A stretch of 64,000 nt of DNA from Coleofasciculus sp. FACHB-1120 (GCF_014698845.1 NZ_JACJTV010000025.1:1-64000), one strand, 5' to 3'. Positions 53,144 to 63,695 are shown, counted from the stretch's first letter. Notes: generated by a model not told the origin, from the letters alone. Made by a program: numbers and translations.

Positions 53144-54043
53144 ATGCGTTTAAAGCGAATCCTTGGCTTTTTGGTGTTGTGTGTGGGTGTTAGCAGCCTC
53201 TTCATCTGGCAAGAAGGGCGATCTCTATCCGTCTCCCAGGCTCAACCTCCACCCCTGCCGGAGGGGGTGCGATCGCAGACTGATGTGCCCTATGTGCCAA
53301 CGCCTAACGAGGTGGTGACAGCGATGCTAAAGATGGCTGGCGTCACAAAAGATGACGTCGTCTACGATCTGGGTTCTGGCGATGGCAGGCTGGTTATCGC
53401 AGGGGCGAAGGAATTTGGTGCGAAAGGTGTCGGTTTCGAGATTAACCCCCGGCTGATTCAGGAAAGTAACGAAAAAGCTAGATCGGCAGGTGTGAGCGAT
53501 CGCGTGAAGTTTGTCGAGCAAGATTTGTTCCAAACTGACCTCAGCGAGGCTACCGTGGTGACGCTTTACCTGTTGCCTAAAGTTAACGTCCAACTGCGAC
53601 CAAAACTGCTGCGCGAACTCAAACCGGGAACGCCCGTTGTCTCTCACCAGTTCGATATGAAGGAATGGAAACCCGATCGTACTGAAGTGTTGCGGGTCGG
53701 TTCTCGCATTCACAGAGTTTTCTATTGGGTGATTCCAGCACAGGTAACAGGAACTTGGCAATGGAATATGCAATCCGTTGGGAGCAAAAACCCTTACACG
53801 TTGCAACTACGTCAACAGTTCCAAGAAGTTACGGGAACGGTGAGAATGAGCAATGACGAAATACCGATTACTGAAGCGAAATTAACCGGCGACCAACTTA
53901 GTTTTAAAGTTACACAGCCGAAGCAAGGGAAGCTCGTAACCATGCAGTTTAATGGGCGCATTTCTGACAACACCATTATTGGAAGCGTAGATATATTAGG
54001 CGGTGCGAAAGTAGATAGACGCAACTGGTCAGCCCGACGCTAA
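53144..54043 (+). CDS. SAM methyltransferase with export signal and beta domain
   Basis: A 299-aa protein. The N-terminus is a signal peptide or anchor (RILGFLVLCVGVSSLFIWQE, possible cleavage after SVSQAQ). A class I methyltransferase core follows: DVPYVPTPNEVVTAMLKMAG, motif I VVYDLGSGDGRLVIAGA (about 72-88), the acidic GVGFEINPRLI, and VVTLYLLPKVNVQLRPKLLR. The last 100 residues (GTWQWNMQSVGSKNPYTLQL, and later TMQFNGRISDNTIIGSVDI) look like a small beta-barrel of the lipocalin-like kind. SAM is not expected in the periplasm, so either the N-terminus is a membrane anchor with the enzyme inside, or the protein has lost methyl transfer. The start is the ATG at 53144. Confidence 0.85.
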   Translation: MRLKRILGFLVLCVGVSSLFIWQEGRSLSVSQAQPPPLPEGVRSQTDVPYVPTPNEVVTAMLKMAGVTKDDVVYDLGSGDGRLVIAGAKEFGAKGVGFEINPRLIQESNEKARSAGVSDRVKFVEQDLFQTDLSEATVVTLYLLPKVNVQLRPKLLRELKPGTPVVSHQFDMKEWKPDRTEVLRVGSRIHRVFYWVIPAQVTGTWQWNMQSVGSKNPYTLQLRQQFQEVTGTVRMSNDEIPITEAKLTGDQLSFKVTQPKQGKLVTMQFNGRISDNTIIGSVDILGGAKVDRRNWSARR

Positions 54044-54058
54044 TCGTGCCCTTCTTGC

Positions 54059-55231
54059 TTATTCATCTTCCATCTTTCCTGAAAAATCAGTGTCTTGATA
54101 CACTTGGTCAAGCGCCTGCTGTTGAGTCCGACGGGAAGGACGACGGTATTTTTTGGCTTCTAACCGGGGTTCGTATTGACTGTGCCCTTTACCCTTCGTT
54201 TTCATTTTCAGGGTTGCATCGGGATCGGCTTGTTGGTTCAGATGAGTAGAAAGCGCGATCGCATCTTTCAGAAAATCTAGATAATGCTCGTAACGTTCCC
54301 AATCCCCCCTCACCGCACAATTCGGCTCATCCCGATGCAGGCAATCACTAAATTGACATCGGGCAACCGCTAAGCGCTGCCGTGCCTCTGGGAAATAATG
54401 CACCAACTCTTCCGGAGTCGCATCCAAGTCTGGTTGGTTGAATCCAGGGGTATCTGCAATGAATCCGCCTGTCGGTAATTCAAACAATTCAACGTGTCGC
54501 GTCGTATGACGCCCTCGGCTGAGTTTGCCGGAAACTTCCCCGACGCGCAGATTGACGCTGGGAATAAGATAGTTTACGATGCTGGATTTCCCAACGCCAG
54601 AAAGACCGGCAAAGATAGTAATTTTATGATTCAGCTGATGCTGGAATTCTTCTAGACCTTGACCTGTGTGGACGCTGATAAATATCGGTTGGTAGCCCCA
54701 CCCTTGCAAGCGATCGCGCCATTGGTTGAGTTGGTCAGTTGTCACCAAATCGCTTTTATTTAAACAAAGGCAGACCTCTAAGCCAGTAGACTCTCCTTTT
54801 ACCAGAAAACGGCTCAATTGATAGGCATCCAACGTAGGTTCTTCCAGAGCAAAAACCAGAAGAATTTGCTGGGCATTTGCCACTGGAGGACGATCCAGTT
54901 CGGTTTTGCGGGGGAAAACTTCGGCGATCGCACCCCGTCCCCCTGCCCAGTCCGCTTCCTCAACCAGAACGCGATCGCCTACCATCACCTTCTGACCGAT
55001 TTTTTTTAGCCTTGCCCGACGAGTACAAAGGAGAAAGGGAGTTACGAGTGGGGTGTGAACTCCCAACTCCGGACTACGGAGGTCTAGCCGCACTTGGTAG
55101 AAATTCGCCTGTACAGCCACCACCGTCCCCATTAACGGCGAAGAAGCTTCCAACCGTTCAACCGGATCTGGAAATTGCTCCTCACTCTTCTCTCCTGTCG
55201 GCGGCAGCGAAGGAGGTGGTACAGAACTCAT
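54059..55231 (-). CDS. rsgA: Ribosome small subunit-dependent GTPase A
   Basis: A 390-aa circularly permuted GTPase that assists late 30S maturation. An N-terminal OB domain (about 35-110) precedes the permuted G motifs: G4 CLNKSDL, then G1 TIFAGLSGVGKSSIVNYLIP (about 230-249), G2/G3 with RGRHTTRHVELFELP and FIADTPGF, and a zinc site C-x-C-x...H-x-C in ARCQFSDCLHRDEPNCAV. The C-terminal tail is basic. The ATG at 55229-55231 overlaps the tusA stop as ATGA, so it is translationally coupled and the last gene of the chaperone block. Confidence 0.95.
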   Translation of the reverse strand: MSSVPPPSLPPTGEKSEEQFPDPVERLEASSPLMGTVVAVQANFYQVRLDLRSPELGVHTPLVTPFLLCTRRARLKKIGQKVMVGDRVLVEEADWAGGRGAIAEVFPRKTELDRPPVANAQQILLVFALEEPTLDAYQLSRFLVKGESTGLEVCLCLNKSDLVTTDQLNQWRDRLQGWGYQPIFISVHTGQGLEEFQHQLNHKITIFAGLSGVGKSSIVNYLIPSVNLRVGEVSGKLSRGRHTTRHVELFELPTGGFIADTPGFNQPDLDATPEELVHYFPEARQRLAVARCQFSDCLHRDEPNCAVRGDWERYEHYLDFLKDAIALSTHLNQQADPDATLKMKTKGKGHSQYEPRLEAKKYRRPSRRTQQQALDQVYQDTDFSGKMEDE

Positions 55232-55506
55232 AGGGAAGCTGGACGCCGCACCCTCAGGGCAAAAAAGCCTGTGCGGTCTTCAGACGCAATGAATCGCGTC
55301 TCTTCAATTGTGTAGCCTGCCATCGCTAAACTATCAGGAACCTGCTCAATTGGCTCACCCGGATCTAACCACACTTCTAATAAGCTGCCGGGTGCCATTT
55401 GTTCCAGGCGGAGTTTAGTGCGAACGAAGTTAATCGGGCAAGGCGTCCCCCGCAAGTCCAGCTGAGCGTCCGGCACATCCGTTGCAGTCGCTGGATTGTC
55501 GATCAC
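55228..55506 (-). CDS. TusA-family sulfur carrier protein
   Basis: A 92-aa protein of the TusA/SirA/YeeD fold: [20 protein letters not shown] with the active-site CP motif (Cys at about 23), then [20 protein letters not shown] and GFFALRVRR. Family members carry a persulfide for tRNA thiolation or cofactor synthesis. The gene sits between dnaJ and rsgA. It starts at a GTG whose last bases form the dnaJ stop (GTGA) and ends in an ATGA overlap with rsgA, so all three are translated in series. The role of a sulfur carrier in this context is not known to me. Confidence 0.88.
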   Translation of the reverse strand: MIDNPATATDVPDAQLDLRGTPCPINFVRTKLRLEQMAPGSLLEVWLDPGEPIEQVPDSLAMAGYTIEETRFIASEDRTGFFALRVRRPASL

Positions 55507-56627
55507 TTGAATAACCCTCCCAAAAATCCTTCTAACCCGCCTTTCCCAGTGCGATCGCCTTTGATTTTAGCCAATTTCTCCAGCAGTTCCCGTTCTTCAG
55601 CCGTAATCCGATTGGGAATATCAATTCCTACATTAATCAGGTGATCTCCCCGGCTGACTGGGTTTCCTAGTTTAGGTACCCCATGATTTTCTAGTGTCAG
55701 CACCGTATTCGGTTGCGTTCCCGCCGGAATGGTTAACTCTACCGGCCCATCCACTGTATTCACTTCCAGACGGCATCCTAAGATCGCCTGCAAGTAGCTA
55801 ATCTTAATCTCTGACAGGACGTTAATCCCATCCCGATGAAACTCTGCGTCTTCCTCAACAAACAAATAGACGTACAAATCTCCCGGAGGCCCACCGCGCA
55901 GACCAGCGTCTCCTTCTTTAGAAACGCGCAGCCGGGTTCCATTATCTACCCCTGGAGGGATAGTAATTTTTAGCTTTTTCGTCTCCTGTTTGCGCCCGAC
56001 GCCTCCGCAAGTTTCACACTTGTCCTCAATTACCTGCCCTTCACCGTTACAGGTAGGGCATACAGAGACTTGGGTAAAGCTACCAAACGGAGTCCGTGTC
56101 GCACGACGCACTTGACCGGAACCACTGCAAGTCGGACAGGCTCGCGGTCGCGTTCCCGGCTTGGCACCCGCACCACTACAGGTAGCACAAGTTTCTAGAT
56201 GGGGAATCCGGATTTCTTTTTCGCCCCCAAACACGGCTTCTCGAAATTCCAACTTTAAATCTAACCGCAGGTCGTCACCGCGCACGGGACCGCTACGTCT
56301 GCGAGCAGCCGTTTGACCCCCGGCACCCCCAAACCCACTGAAGAAGCTTTCAAAAATATCGGCAAAGTTACCGAGATCGCCTAAGTCTGGGCTAGCTCCG
56401 GCACCCGAAGCTACTCCGGCTTCCCCATAGCGATCAAAGCGACTTCGGGTTTCTGGTTCCGAAAGGACTTCGTAGGCGCGATTAATTTCTTTAAAGCGTT
56501 CTTCCGCCCCTGGCTCTTTATTGACATCCGGGTGATACTTCCGGGCCAGACGGCGATAGGCACGCTTAATTTCCTCTTTGTCTGAGTCACGGGAGACCCC
56601 GAGAATTTCATAGTAGTCGCGGGCCAT
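55503..56627 (-). CDS. dnaJ: Chaperone protein DnaJ (Hsp40, type I)
   Basis: A 374-aa cochaperone. The J domain (about 1-70) has [20 protein letters not shown] and the HPD tripeptide (YHPDVNKE). A Gly/Phe-rich linker (about 75-115) leads to four CxxCxGxG-type zinc repeats at about 145-215 ([38 protein letters not shown]). The C-terminal substrate domains (about 220-350) end in a tail [13 protein letters not shown]. It stimulates ATP hydrolysis by DnaK. The start is the ATG at 56625-56627, 88 bp after dnaK; its stop overlaps tusA. Confidence 0.97.
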   Translation of the reverse strand: MARDYYEILGVSRDSDKEEIKRAYRRLARKYHPDVNKEPGAEERFKEINRAYEVLSEPETRSRFDRYGEAGVASGAGASPDLGDLGNFADIFESFFSGFGGAGGQTAARRRSGPVRGDDLRLDLKLEFREAVFGGEKEIRIPHLETCATCSGAGAKPGTRPRACPTCSGSGQVRRATRTPFGSFTQVSVCPTCNGEGQVIEDKCETCGGVGRKQETKKLKITIPPGVDNGTRLRVSKEGDAGLRGGPPGDLYVYLFVEEDAEFHRDGINVLSEIKISYLQAILGCRLEVNTVDGPVELTIPAGTQPNTVLTLENHGVPKLGNPVSRGDHLINVGIDIPNRITAEERELLEKLAKIKGDRTGKGGLEGFLGGLFK

Positions 56628-56663
56628 AGAACGCTGCTTCTTTAGGGGTTAAGGGTTAGGAGA

Positions 56664-56711
56664 AATTAAAAATTAAAAATTTAGAGATTCGTCAATTTTT
56701 AATTTTTAATT
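56664..56711. repeat. AT-rich 18-bp inverted repeat between dnaK and dnaJ
   Basis: AATTAAAAATTAAAAATT (56664-56681) and its exact complement (56694-56711) flank a 12-nt loop. A hairpin of pure A/T is weak, but it fills most of the dnaK-dnaJ gap and reads AATTTTTAATT on both strands. Confidence 0.7.
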
Positions 56712-56714
56712 GAT

Positions 56715-58673
56715 TTAGTCAACTGGTTCGTAGTCAGCCTGAACGGTATTATCGTCATCGAATCTAAAGTCGTCGTCATCGGGTGTGGAATCAGGCGTTT
56801 CACTAAACTCTGGGGATATCTCACTTTCCAGGCTTTCGTAATCATCCGGTGACTCGCGTCCGCTGGCTTGCTGGTACACGGCGGCACCAATTGCAAACAG
56901 TGTCTGTTGAAAATCGTCAATCTGTTGTTTGATCTCCTCAACACTGATTGAGGGGTTAGCCAGTGCTGCTCGCACCGTTGTAGCCTTTTTATTTGCCTGC
57001 GTCTTGAGATCCTCGGCAACCATCTCCCCGTTGTCATTTAACGTCGATTCATAGCTGTAGAACAAGCTATCAGCCTGATTTTTCAGCTCCACTACTTGCA
57101 TCCGACGCTGGTCTTCTTCGGCATAGGTTTCAGCTTCGTGCCGCATCCGTTCGACTTCGCTGGCACTCAAGCCGCCGGTATTGCTAATCCGGATACTCTG
57201 CTCTCTACCAGTGCCTTTGTCTTGAGCCAATACTTTGAGAATTCCATCAACGCCAATTTCAAAGGACACTTCAATTTGAGGGATGCCTCTGGGAGCGGGG
57301 GGAATTCCTGCTAGGAGGAATTTCCCAAGACTTTTGTTGTCTTTCGCCATCGCCCGCTCACCCTGCAAGACGTGAATCTCTACGCTTGTTTGTCCGTCAG
57401 TGGCGGTGGAAAAAACTTGGGATTTCGTAGTGGGAATTGTAGTATTGCGCTCAATAATTTTTGTGAAGACTTCTCCCAAGGTTTCAATGCCCAAGCTTAG
57501 GGGGGCAACATCCAATAGCAGCAAATCCTCGACTTCGCCGCTTAAGACGCCACCTTGGATCGCTGCTCCGAGCGCCACTGCTTCATCTGGGTTAATCGAG
57601 CGATCGGGTGCTTTGCCGCCAAAAAACTTCTTAATGGCATCTTGAACGGCAGGAATTCGGGTTGAACCTCCCACCAGGATGATCCGGTCAATCTCATTGG
57701 CTGTCAAACCGCTATCTTTGATCGCCTGAGCCACTGGCTCAATGGTACCTTCTACCAAATGGTTGACGAGTTCTTCAAACTGGGCACGGGAAAGTTCCAT
57801 CTCCAAATGTTTGGGTCCGGTTTCATCGGCAGTGATGAATGGCAAATTGATGGAGGTGCTGCCCATGCTGGAAAGTTCTATTTTGGCTTTCCCCGCTGCC
57901 TCCCGCAGCCGCTGGAGAGCCATTTTGTCAGTTCCCAGGTCGATCGAATCTTCCTGTTTGAAGTTTTCGATCATCCAGCGGACAATGCTGTTGTCAAAGT
58001 CATCTCCGCCTAGATGGTTGTTTCCAGAGGTAGCTTTGACTTCAAAAACGCCGTCACCCAATTGGAGTACGGAAACGTCAAAGGTGCCGCCACCTAAGTC
58101 AAACACCAGAATGCACTGCTCTTGATCTTGTTTATCCAAGCCGTAGGCAAGAGCGGCTGCGGTGGGTTCGTTGATGATCCGTAAAACTTCCAGTCCGGCA
58201 ATGGTACCGGCGTCTTTTGTCGCCTGCCGTTGAGCGTCTGTGAAGTAGGCTGGTACAGTGATTACTGCCTGGTCTACCTGTTCGCCCAGAAAGTTTTCTG
58301 CATCCTGCTTTAGCTTTTGCAGGATCATCGCTGAGATTTCTTGGGGGGTGTAGTTGCGTCCCCGAATTTGGACATCGACGGTATCATCGCGACCTTTGAT
58401 ACAAGTGTAGGGCACGCGCGATCGCTCTATTTCGGTGTCATCCCAGCGGCGACCGATAAAGCGTTTAATGCTGTATACCGTATTTTCGGCATTAGTAACA
58501 GCTTGCCGTTTCGCCAATTGACCGACTAAGCGATCGCCTCCCTTGCCAAATCCGACGATACTGGGGGTCGTTCTCCCGCCTTCTGTGTTAGAGATGACGA
58601 TGGGTTGCCCCCCCTCTAAAACAGCCACGCAACTATTGGTCGTGCCCAAGTCGATGCCAATGACTTTTCCCAT
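56715..58673 (-). CDS. dnaK: Chaperone protein DnaK (Hsp70)
   Basis: A 652-aa Hsp70. The ATPase domain has all three family signatures: [18 protein letters not shown] (about 5-22), [20 protein letters not shown] (about 193-212) and [20 protein letters not shown]. The substrate domain follows ([40 protein letters not shown] type), then a helical lid and an acidic C-terminus [20 protein letters not shown]. It refolds proteins with DnaJ and GrpE. Cyanobacteria carry several DnaK paralogues; the grpE-dnaK-dnaJ order is the usual context of the essential DnaK2, but the tail sequence is not diagnostic. The start is the ATG at 58671-58673. Confidence 0.97.
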   Translation of the reverse strand: MGKVIGIDLGTTNSCVAVLEGGQPIVISNTEGGRTTPSIVGFGKGGDRLVGQLAKRQAVTNAENTVYSIKRFIGRRWDDTEIERSRVPYTCIKGRDDTVDVQIRGRNYTPQEISAMILQKLKQDAENFLGEQVDQAVITVPAYFTDAQRQATKDAGTIAGLEVLRIINEPTAAALAYGLDKQDQEQCILVFDLGGGTFDVSVLQLGDGVFEVKATSGNNHLGGDDFDNSIVRWMIENFKQEDSIDLGTDKMALQRLREAAGKAKIELSSMGSTSINLPFITADETGPKHLEMELSRAQFEELVNHLVEGTIEPVAQAIKDSGLTANEIDRIILVGGSTRIPAVQDAIKKFFGGKAPDRSINPDEAVALGAAIQGGVLSGEVEDLLLLDVAPLSLGIETLGEVFTKIIERNTTIPTTKSQVFSTATDGQTSVEIHVLQGERAMAKDNKSLGKFLLAGIPPAPRGIPQIEVSFEIGVDGILKVLAQDKGTGREQSIRISNTGGLSASEVERMRHEAETYAEEDQRRMQVVELKNQADSLFYSYESTLNDNGEMVAEDLKTQANKKATTVRAALANPSISVEEIKQQIDDFQQTLFAIGAAVYQQASGRESPDDYESLESEISPEFSETPDSTPDDDDFRFDDDNTVQADYEPVD

Positions 58674-58818
58674 AGCTAGCTGTAGTAAAGGTGTGCAGGA
58701 TTTGTTGAGTAGTCGTCGAATTGTTTGTCCGGAATGGTTCGGACCCGGCTCCAGATTTCCATCAATTTGATTGTAATTTCTGACGCCTTCAACCGTCGAT
58801 GCAGTGCATCAAACTCCA

Positions 58819-59601
58819 TTAACTTTCGCCAGAAAGCGGATGATCTTCCTCTGAGGGTACCACGGGCTCCATAGCCGCAGCAACTTTGACGAGGGCGTGG
58901 CGCAAGACGCGATCGCCCAAGAAATAGCCCCGCACTAGCTGTTCGCTTACGGTGCCTTCTGGATACTCATTTGTTGGCTCCCGCATTACCGCCTCGTGGA
59001 GATTGGGATCGAAATCTTGCCCCTCCGGACGCATGGGAGATACTCCGATGCGCTTGAGAGCGTCCGCCAGCTGTTTGTAGACACTCTGGTAGCTTTTGTG
59101 GATGCTCCATTCTCCATCAGTTTGCGGCTTGATTTGCGATCGCGCCCGCTCAAAATTATCCACTACGGGCAGTAACTCAGTAATGGTGGCGCACTTGATC
59201 TGCACCTCTGAGTCTTCCTTCTCTTTGAGAGTCCGCTTGCGGAAATTTTCAAAATCTGCGGCTATCCTCATGTACTGAGTTTTGAAAGAATCACACTGTT
59301 GCGTGCGTTCTTCCACTTGCGCTTTTAAAGCCTCCACTTCCCGCGTCAATGCTTCCATAGCCGCTGCGTTACTGGCTGCTTCTACGTTACTTTCCTCTGT
59401 ACCGATTGCTCCGGATGTTGCACTGGCATCTGATACCGCATCAGATGATTGGCTTGTTCCATATACTGACGCCTCCCCTGAAGGTTCTCCATTCAAGGTT
59501 CCCGTTTCAGATAATGGTTCAACCCCCATTCCCTGTGCCACCGCCTGGTCATCAACCATGGGAGATGAAGTATTGTCTTGCTGATTTTCTTCCTCGTTCA
59601 T
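58819..59601 (-). CDS. grpE: Nucleotide exchange factor GrpE
   Basis: A 260-aa protein. A long acidic, low-complexity N-terminus (about 1-85) precedes the paired coiled coil ([40 protein letters not shown]) and the GrpE head: [60 protein letters not shown] and [17 protein letters not shown]. GrpE releases ADP from DnaK. It is the first gene of the block. The start is the ATG at 59599-59601. No CIRCE (TTAGCACTC-N9-GAGTGCTAA) was found upstream, so HrcA control is not supported here. Confidence 0.96.
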   Translation of the reverse strand: MNEEENQQDNTSSPMVDDQAVAQGMGVEPLSETGTLNGEPSGEASVYGTSQSSDAVSDASATSGAIGTEESNVEAASNAAAMEALTREVEALKAQVEERTQQCDSFKTQYMRIAADFENFRKRTLKEKEDSEVQIKCATITELLPVVDNFERARSQIKPQTDGEWSIHKSYQSVYKQLADALKRIGVSPMRPEGQDFDPNLHEAVMREPTNEYPEGTVSEQLVRGYFLGDRVLRHALVKVAAAMEPVVPSEEDHPLSGES

Positions 59602-60455
59602 TGGGCTCTCATCCCAGCTAAGAGACTGCTCGCGCTTGTTTAATGGGTAGTCCTGTCGATGTCGCCAGTATCACCTCCCCTTCTGTATCAGGTTGGTGTC
59701 CCACCGCTCCCTGAGGTAGGGATGGAGAGAACAGGCGCATCGCTAAAAAACTTTCCCCTTTTTAGAATCATAGTGTGCCCAGGCATCCTGCCAATACTCT
59801 TTACGGCTTTTAGCTTGACTTTCTGACAAGGCTTGGGTGGGAAAACCGTATAAACACGCCAACCCTAAATTGTGTCAAGCGATGCCAGTGCCAAGCGATG
59901 CCATCTGCTGGCATTTGCACAAAATTTTCTTATAGAAGCGATTTGCCTATTTTCAGATTGTAACGTCATCTTCACGAATTTCCGGACACCCATTGAACGA
60001 GTGAGCGTGCCAGACACCAGAATCTAGACAATAGGCACAGTAAACTATGTATAAATCGCAAAATTAATTAAGACAATCCTGCGCCTAAGACTTGGTTAAG
60101 GCTATTATCGTGAATGTTCCCTACCACATTCAGCCTTACACGCTCTTTGTCATTAACCAAGTCATGCCTGAGTTTTCCAATGCTCCGGCAGGTCTTAAAT
60201 CTTAAAACTTACAGCATCGTTGTACGGATATTACTGCTTGCGGCTAGTGAGGAGCAACATTGGCTTATCGCCTCAGCTTTGCCCTTAAATAGCGCCACAA
60301 CAACTCAGAATAAATGAGGAAACGGTCTGGTGATACTGCGGGGGTGCAAGCCCCAGTCGGTTGTCTAAACCGTAAAAATTTGGTTTTTGGCTGACGATAG
60401 CAATTTTGCCTCATGGTTTTGGGAACAATTTGTAAAGAGGTATTCTCACGGATCT
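59602..60455. other. Divergent spacer between grpE and pilB
   Basis: About 850 bp. No stable gene is supported; short frames at 60114-60317 and elsewhere have no recognisable content. A small hairpin GGGG-TGCAAG-CCCC lies near 60340-60356 and may be part of the pilB leader. Promoters for both directions must be here, but none was recognised with confidence. Confidence 0.4.
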
Positions 60456-62447
60456 ATGACTCAATCCTCACCACGAAATCGCGCCCTTGCTGTCCGCAAT
60501 GAGTTTTCGCCCTTCGGCAACCAGCTGATTCAGGCAGGTTATGTTGACACGGACCAAATGCGGCAGGCTATGGTCGAAAGCCGCAAGTCTGGTAGACCCT
60601 TAACCGAGGTTCTAGAAACGATTACTGGGCGATCGCTTCCTCCAGATTTGCTACGTCAGTATAAAAAACAACAGCTTTTTGAACTCAAAATTCTTTACGG
60701 AGTTGAATCGCTAGATCCGGAAATCAGCCAAATTCCCACTCCTCAGATTGGGTCATTGATTGAAACCCTGATTCCGATTGATATCTGTAGTCGCTATAAA
60801 CTGGTACCCTTAACAAAAAATGACACCCAGCCCCCCTCGGTACTGGTGGCAATGGTCGATCCGGATAATTTAGCGGCTCAGGACGATCTCAACCGCATCT
60901 TGCGACCCCAGGGCATCGCCTTGCAGCGAATGGTAATCACTCTGGAAGACTGTTTGAATCTAATTAACCAATTCAAGGATGAGCAAACAAGGAAAGAGGA
61001 AGTAGCGCGAATCCAAAAGTCTGTGGATGTCTCAGACGTTCTGGATAATTTGAACGACTTAGGAGATGCGCCTCCTGAAATTGAAGATGACCTGAATGTA
61101 GAGGATGCACAGGGCGCTCCCGTCATCAACCTGGTTAACAGAATCCTCCTCAAGGGTTTGCAAGAACAGGTTTCAGACATTCATATTGAACCTCAAGAAG
61201 AATTTTTACGCATTCGCTTCCGGAAGGATGGGGTGTTACAACAAGCCTTCGATCCGTTCCCGAAAAAAATCATCCCAGCCGTCACAGCTCGCTTCAAAAT
61301 CATGGCTGAGCTAGACATTGCCGAGCGGCGGATGCCCCAAGATGGTCGTATCCGGCGGGTATTTGAAGGGCGTAAGGTTGACTTCCGGGTGAATACCTTA
61401 CCCAGTCGCTACGGCGAAAAGGTGGTCTTGCGAATTCTCGATAACTCTTCCACCCAGCTAGGTTTGGATAAGTTAATTTCCGATTCAGAATCGCTAGAAA
61501 TTGTCAGAGAAATGGCAAGCCGTCCCTTTGGCTTGATTTTGGTAACCGGGCCAACTGGGTCTGGTAAATCTACCACCTTGTACTCGGTTCTGGCAGAACG
61601 GAACGATCCGGGAATTAATATCAGTACGGCAGAAGACCCAATTGAGTATGCCTTGCCTGGGATTACTCAGGTACAGGTAATTCGAGAGAAGGGGATGGAT
61701 TTTTCCTCGATCTTAAGAGCCTTCATGCGCCAAGATCCGGATGTCATTCTGGTGGGTGAAACGCGGGACAAAGAAACGGCAAAAACCGCAATTGAAGCAG
61801 CACTAACCGGACACTTGGTGCTGACAACCCTACACACCAACGATGCCGCCGGTGCGATCGCCCGCTTAGACGAAATGGGCATCGAGCCATTCATGGTATC
61901 GGGTTCGCTGATTGGCGTTCTGGCACAACGTCTGATGCGGCGTGTTTGTAGCGAGTGTCGCCTTTCCTATTCACCCACTTCACAAGAACTCGGTCGGTTT
62001 GGTTTATCAGCTTCTGGGGACGGGGATTTTACCTTCTACAAAGCCAATACTTTACAACCCGATGAAGCGAAGGAAGCCAAAAGCAGAAATGCTCTGTGCC
62101 AAAAATGCAATGGCATTGGCTATAAGGGACGTGTAGGTGTTTATGAGGTCATGCGCGTGACCGAACGGTTGCAAAATTTAATCAGCCAAGGTGCCCCCAC
62201 CGAGCGCATTAAAGAAGCAGCCGTGGAAGAAGGGATGAAGACATTGCTGGCATACAGCTTAGACCTGGTACGGCAAGGTTATACCACTCTCGAAGAAGTA
62301 GAACGGGTGACATTTACAGATTCTGGTCTAGAGGCAGAACTCAAAGCCAAGCGGAAGAGCGGTCTAGAATGTGTCACTTGCACTGCTGAGTTAAAACCAG
62401 AGTGGCTAGATTGTCCTTACTGCATGACGCCTCGCTTTTCAGAATAA
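60456..62447 (+). CDS. pilB: Type IV pilus extension ATPase PilB
   Basis: A 663-aa cytoplasmic ATPase that powers pilus assembly. The N-terminal MshEN-type region (PFGNQLIQAGYVDTDQMRQA, LPPDLLRQYKKQQLFELKIL) may bind c-di-GMP. The T2SSE core has LVTGPTGSGKSTTLYSVLAE (Walker A, lysine about 369), AEDPIEYALPGITQVQV, Walker B DPDVILVGETRDKETA and the His box VLTTLHTNDA. A zinc site has CSECRLSYSP and CQKCNGIGYKGRVGVYEVM. A final CVTCTAELKPEWLDCPYCM ribbon closes the protein. The ATG at 60456 matches the usual PilB start (MTQSSPRN); the frame runs to a TTG at 60387. pilT follows 13 bp downstream. Confidence 0.96.
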   Translation: MTQSSPRNRALAVRNEFSPFGNQLIQAGYVDTDQMRQAMVESRKSGRPLTEVLETITGRSLPPDLLRQYKKQQLFELKILYGVESLDPEISQIPTPQIGSLIETLIPIDICSRYKLVPLTKNDTQPPSVLVAMVDPDNLAAQDDLNRILRPQGIALQRMVITLEDCLNLINQFKDEQTRKEEVARIQKSVDVSDVLDNLNDLGDAPPEIEDDLNVEDAQGAPVINLVNRILLKGLQEQVSDIHIEPQEEFLRIRFRKDGVLQQAFDPFPKKIIPAVTARFKIMAELDIAERRMPQDGRIRRVFEGRKVDFRVNTLPSRYGEKVVLRILDNSSTQLGLDKLISDSESLEIVREMASRPFGLILVTGPTGSGKSTTLYSVLAERNDPGINISTAEDPIEYALPGITQVQVIREKGMDFSSILRAFMRQDPDVILVGETRDKETAKTAIEAALTGHLVLTTLHTNDAAGAIARLDEMGIEPFMVSGSLIGVLAQRLMRRVCSECRLSYSPTSQELGRFGLSASGDGDFTFYKANTLQPDEAKEAKSRNALCQKCNGIGYKGRVGVYEVMRVTERLQNLISQGAPTERIKEAAVEEGMKTLLAYSLDLVRQGYTTLEEVERVTFTDSGLEAELKAKRKSGLECVTCTAELKPEWLDCPYCMTPRFSE

Positions 62448-62460
62448 ATGTCAATCGCTA

Positions 62461-63654
62461 ATGGCGAATGGCAATCACCCAAGCTACGCCCTTAGTCAAG
62501 GAAAATTAGCAACTGAGAAATCAAGAATCACCCCAGGAGACAGCCTCATGGAATTAATGATTGAAGACTTGATGGAGCAACTCATTGAAATGGGCGGCTC
62601 AGATATGCACATTCAGGCAGGAGCGCCGGTTTACTTCCGAATCAGTGGGAAACTCAATCCCATCGGTGACGAACCGCTTCCTCCCCAGGAGTGTCAGAAA
62701 CTCATCTTCAGTATGCTGAACAACACGCAGCGTAAGGAATTAGAGCAAAACTGGGAACTAGACTGCTCTTATGGGGTTAAGGGATTGGCTCGCTTCCGGG
62801 TCAATGTGTACAAAGAGCGGGGTTACTATGCGGCGTGCTTAAGAGCGTTGTCTTCTAAAATTCCGAACTTTGACCAGTTGGGTCTGCCAGATGTGGTGCG
62901 GGAATTGACTCACAGACCCCGAGGAATGGTGTTGGTGACTGGGCAAACGGGTTCTGGTAAAACCACCACCCTGGCTGCGATGCTCGACTTGATCAACCGG
63001 ACGCGGGCAGAACACATTCTCACGGTGGAAGACCCGATTGAATATGTTTACCCGAACATCAAGAGCTTGTTTCACCAGCGTCAAAAAGGCGAAGATACCA
63101 AGAGCTTTGCGAATGCGCTGAGAGCCGCGCTCCGGGAAGACCCGGATATTATCCTGGTAGGGGAAATGCGCGACTTGGAAACCATTGGTCTGGCGGTGTC
63201 AGCGGCTGAAACGGGTCACTTGGTGTTCGGCACCTTGCACACCAGCTCAGCAGCAGGTACTATCGACCGCATCTTGGACGTGTTCCCCCCAGAGCAACAG
63301 CCCCAAATCCGCGCTCAGTTGTCTGGTTCGTTATTGGCAGTCTTCAGCCAATGCTTAGTGCCCAAACACAATCCGAAACCGGGTGAATATGGTCGGGTAA
63401 TGGCTCAGGAAATCATGCTGGTAACGCCAGCGATCGCTAACTTGATCCGAGAAGGAAAATCTGCTCAAATTTACTCTGCTATTCAGACTGGAGCAAAATT
63501 GGGAATGCAGACGATGGAACAGGCTCTAGCTGGCTATGTCAAAGCTGGTGCCATCTCCTTTGAGGCGGCGATGGGCAAATCATCTAAACCTGAAGAATTA
63601 CAGCGTATCCTGGGAACATCACCCGCGACGGGAGCAAAAGCGGGCGCTCGGTAG
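62461..63654 (+). CDS. pilT: Type IV pilus retraction ATPase PilT
   Basis: A 397-aa ATPase that depolymerises pili for twitching motility. It has LMEQLIEMGGSDMHIQAGAP near the N-terminus and Walker A VLVTGQTGSGKTTTLAAMLD (about 157-176). The Asp box is TVEDPIEYVYPNIKSLFHQR and Walker B is REDPDIILVGEMRDLETIGL, with VFGTLHTSSAAGTIDRILDV as the His box. The C-terminal VTPAIANLIREGKSAQIYSA and AGYVKAGAISFEAAM are typical. The start is the ATG at 62461, 13 bp after pilB. Together with the pilC start downstream it gives the usual pilB-pilT-pilC order of cyanobacteria. Confidence 0.96.
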   Translation: MANGNHPSYALSQGKLATEKSRITPGDSLMELMIEDLMEQLIEMGGSDMHIQAGAPVYFRISGKLNPIGDEPLPPQECQKLIFSMLNNTQRKELEQNWELDCSYGVKGLARFRVNVYKERGYYAACLRALSSKIPNFDQLGLPDVVRELTHRPRGMVLVTGQTGSGKTTTLAAMLDLINRTRAEHILTVEDPIEYVYPNIKSLFHQRQKGEDTKSFANALRAALREDPDIILVGEMRDLETIGLAVSAAETGHLVFGTLHTSSAAGTIDRILDVFPPEQQPQIRAQLSGSLLAVFSQCLVPKHNPKPGEYGRVMAQEIMLVTPAIANLIREGKSAQIYSAIQTGAKLGMQTMEQALAGYVKAGAISFEAAMGKSSKPEELQRILGTSPATGAKAGAR

Positions 63655-63695
63655 GTTTAAGGTGGTGTAAAACCTATTGCAATCAGCTGGTGTGA

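Noticed and set aside
59602-60455. CIRCE-type operator ahead of grpE
   Set aside because: I looked for TTAGCACTC-N9-GAGTGCTAA in the grpE leader and did not find it.
60387-60455. N-terminal extension of PilB from a TTG
   Set aside because: Adds 23 residues not seen in the family; the ATG at 60456 matches the usual PilB beginning.
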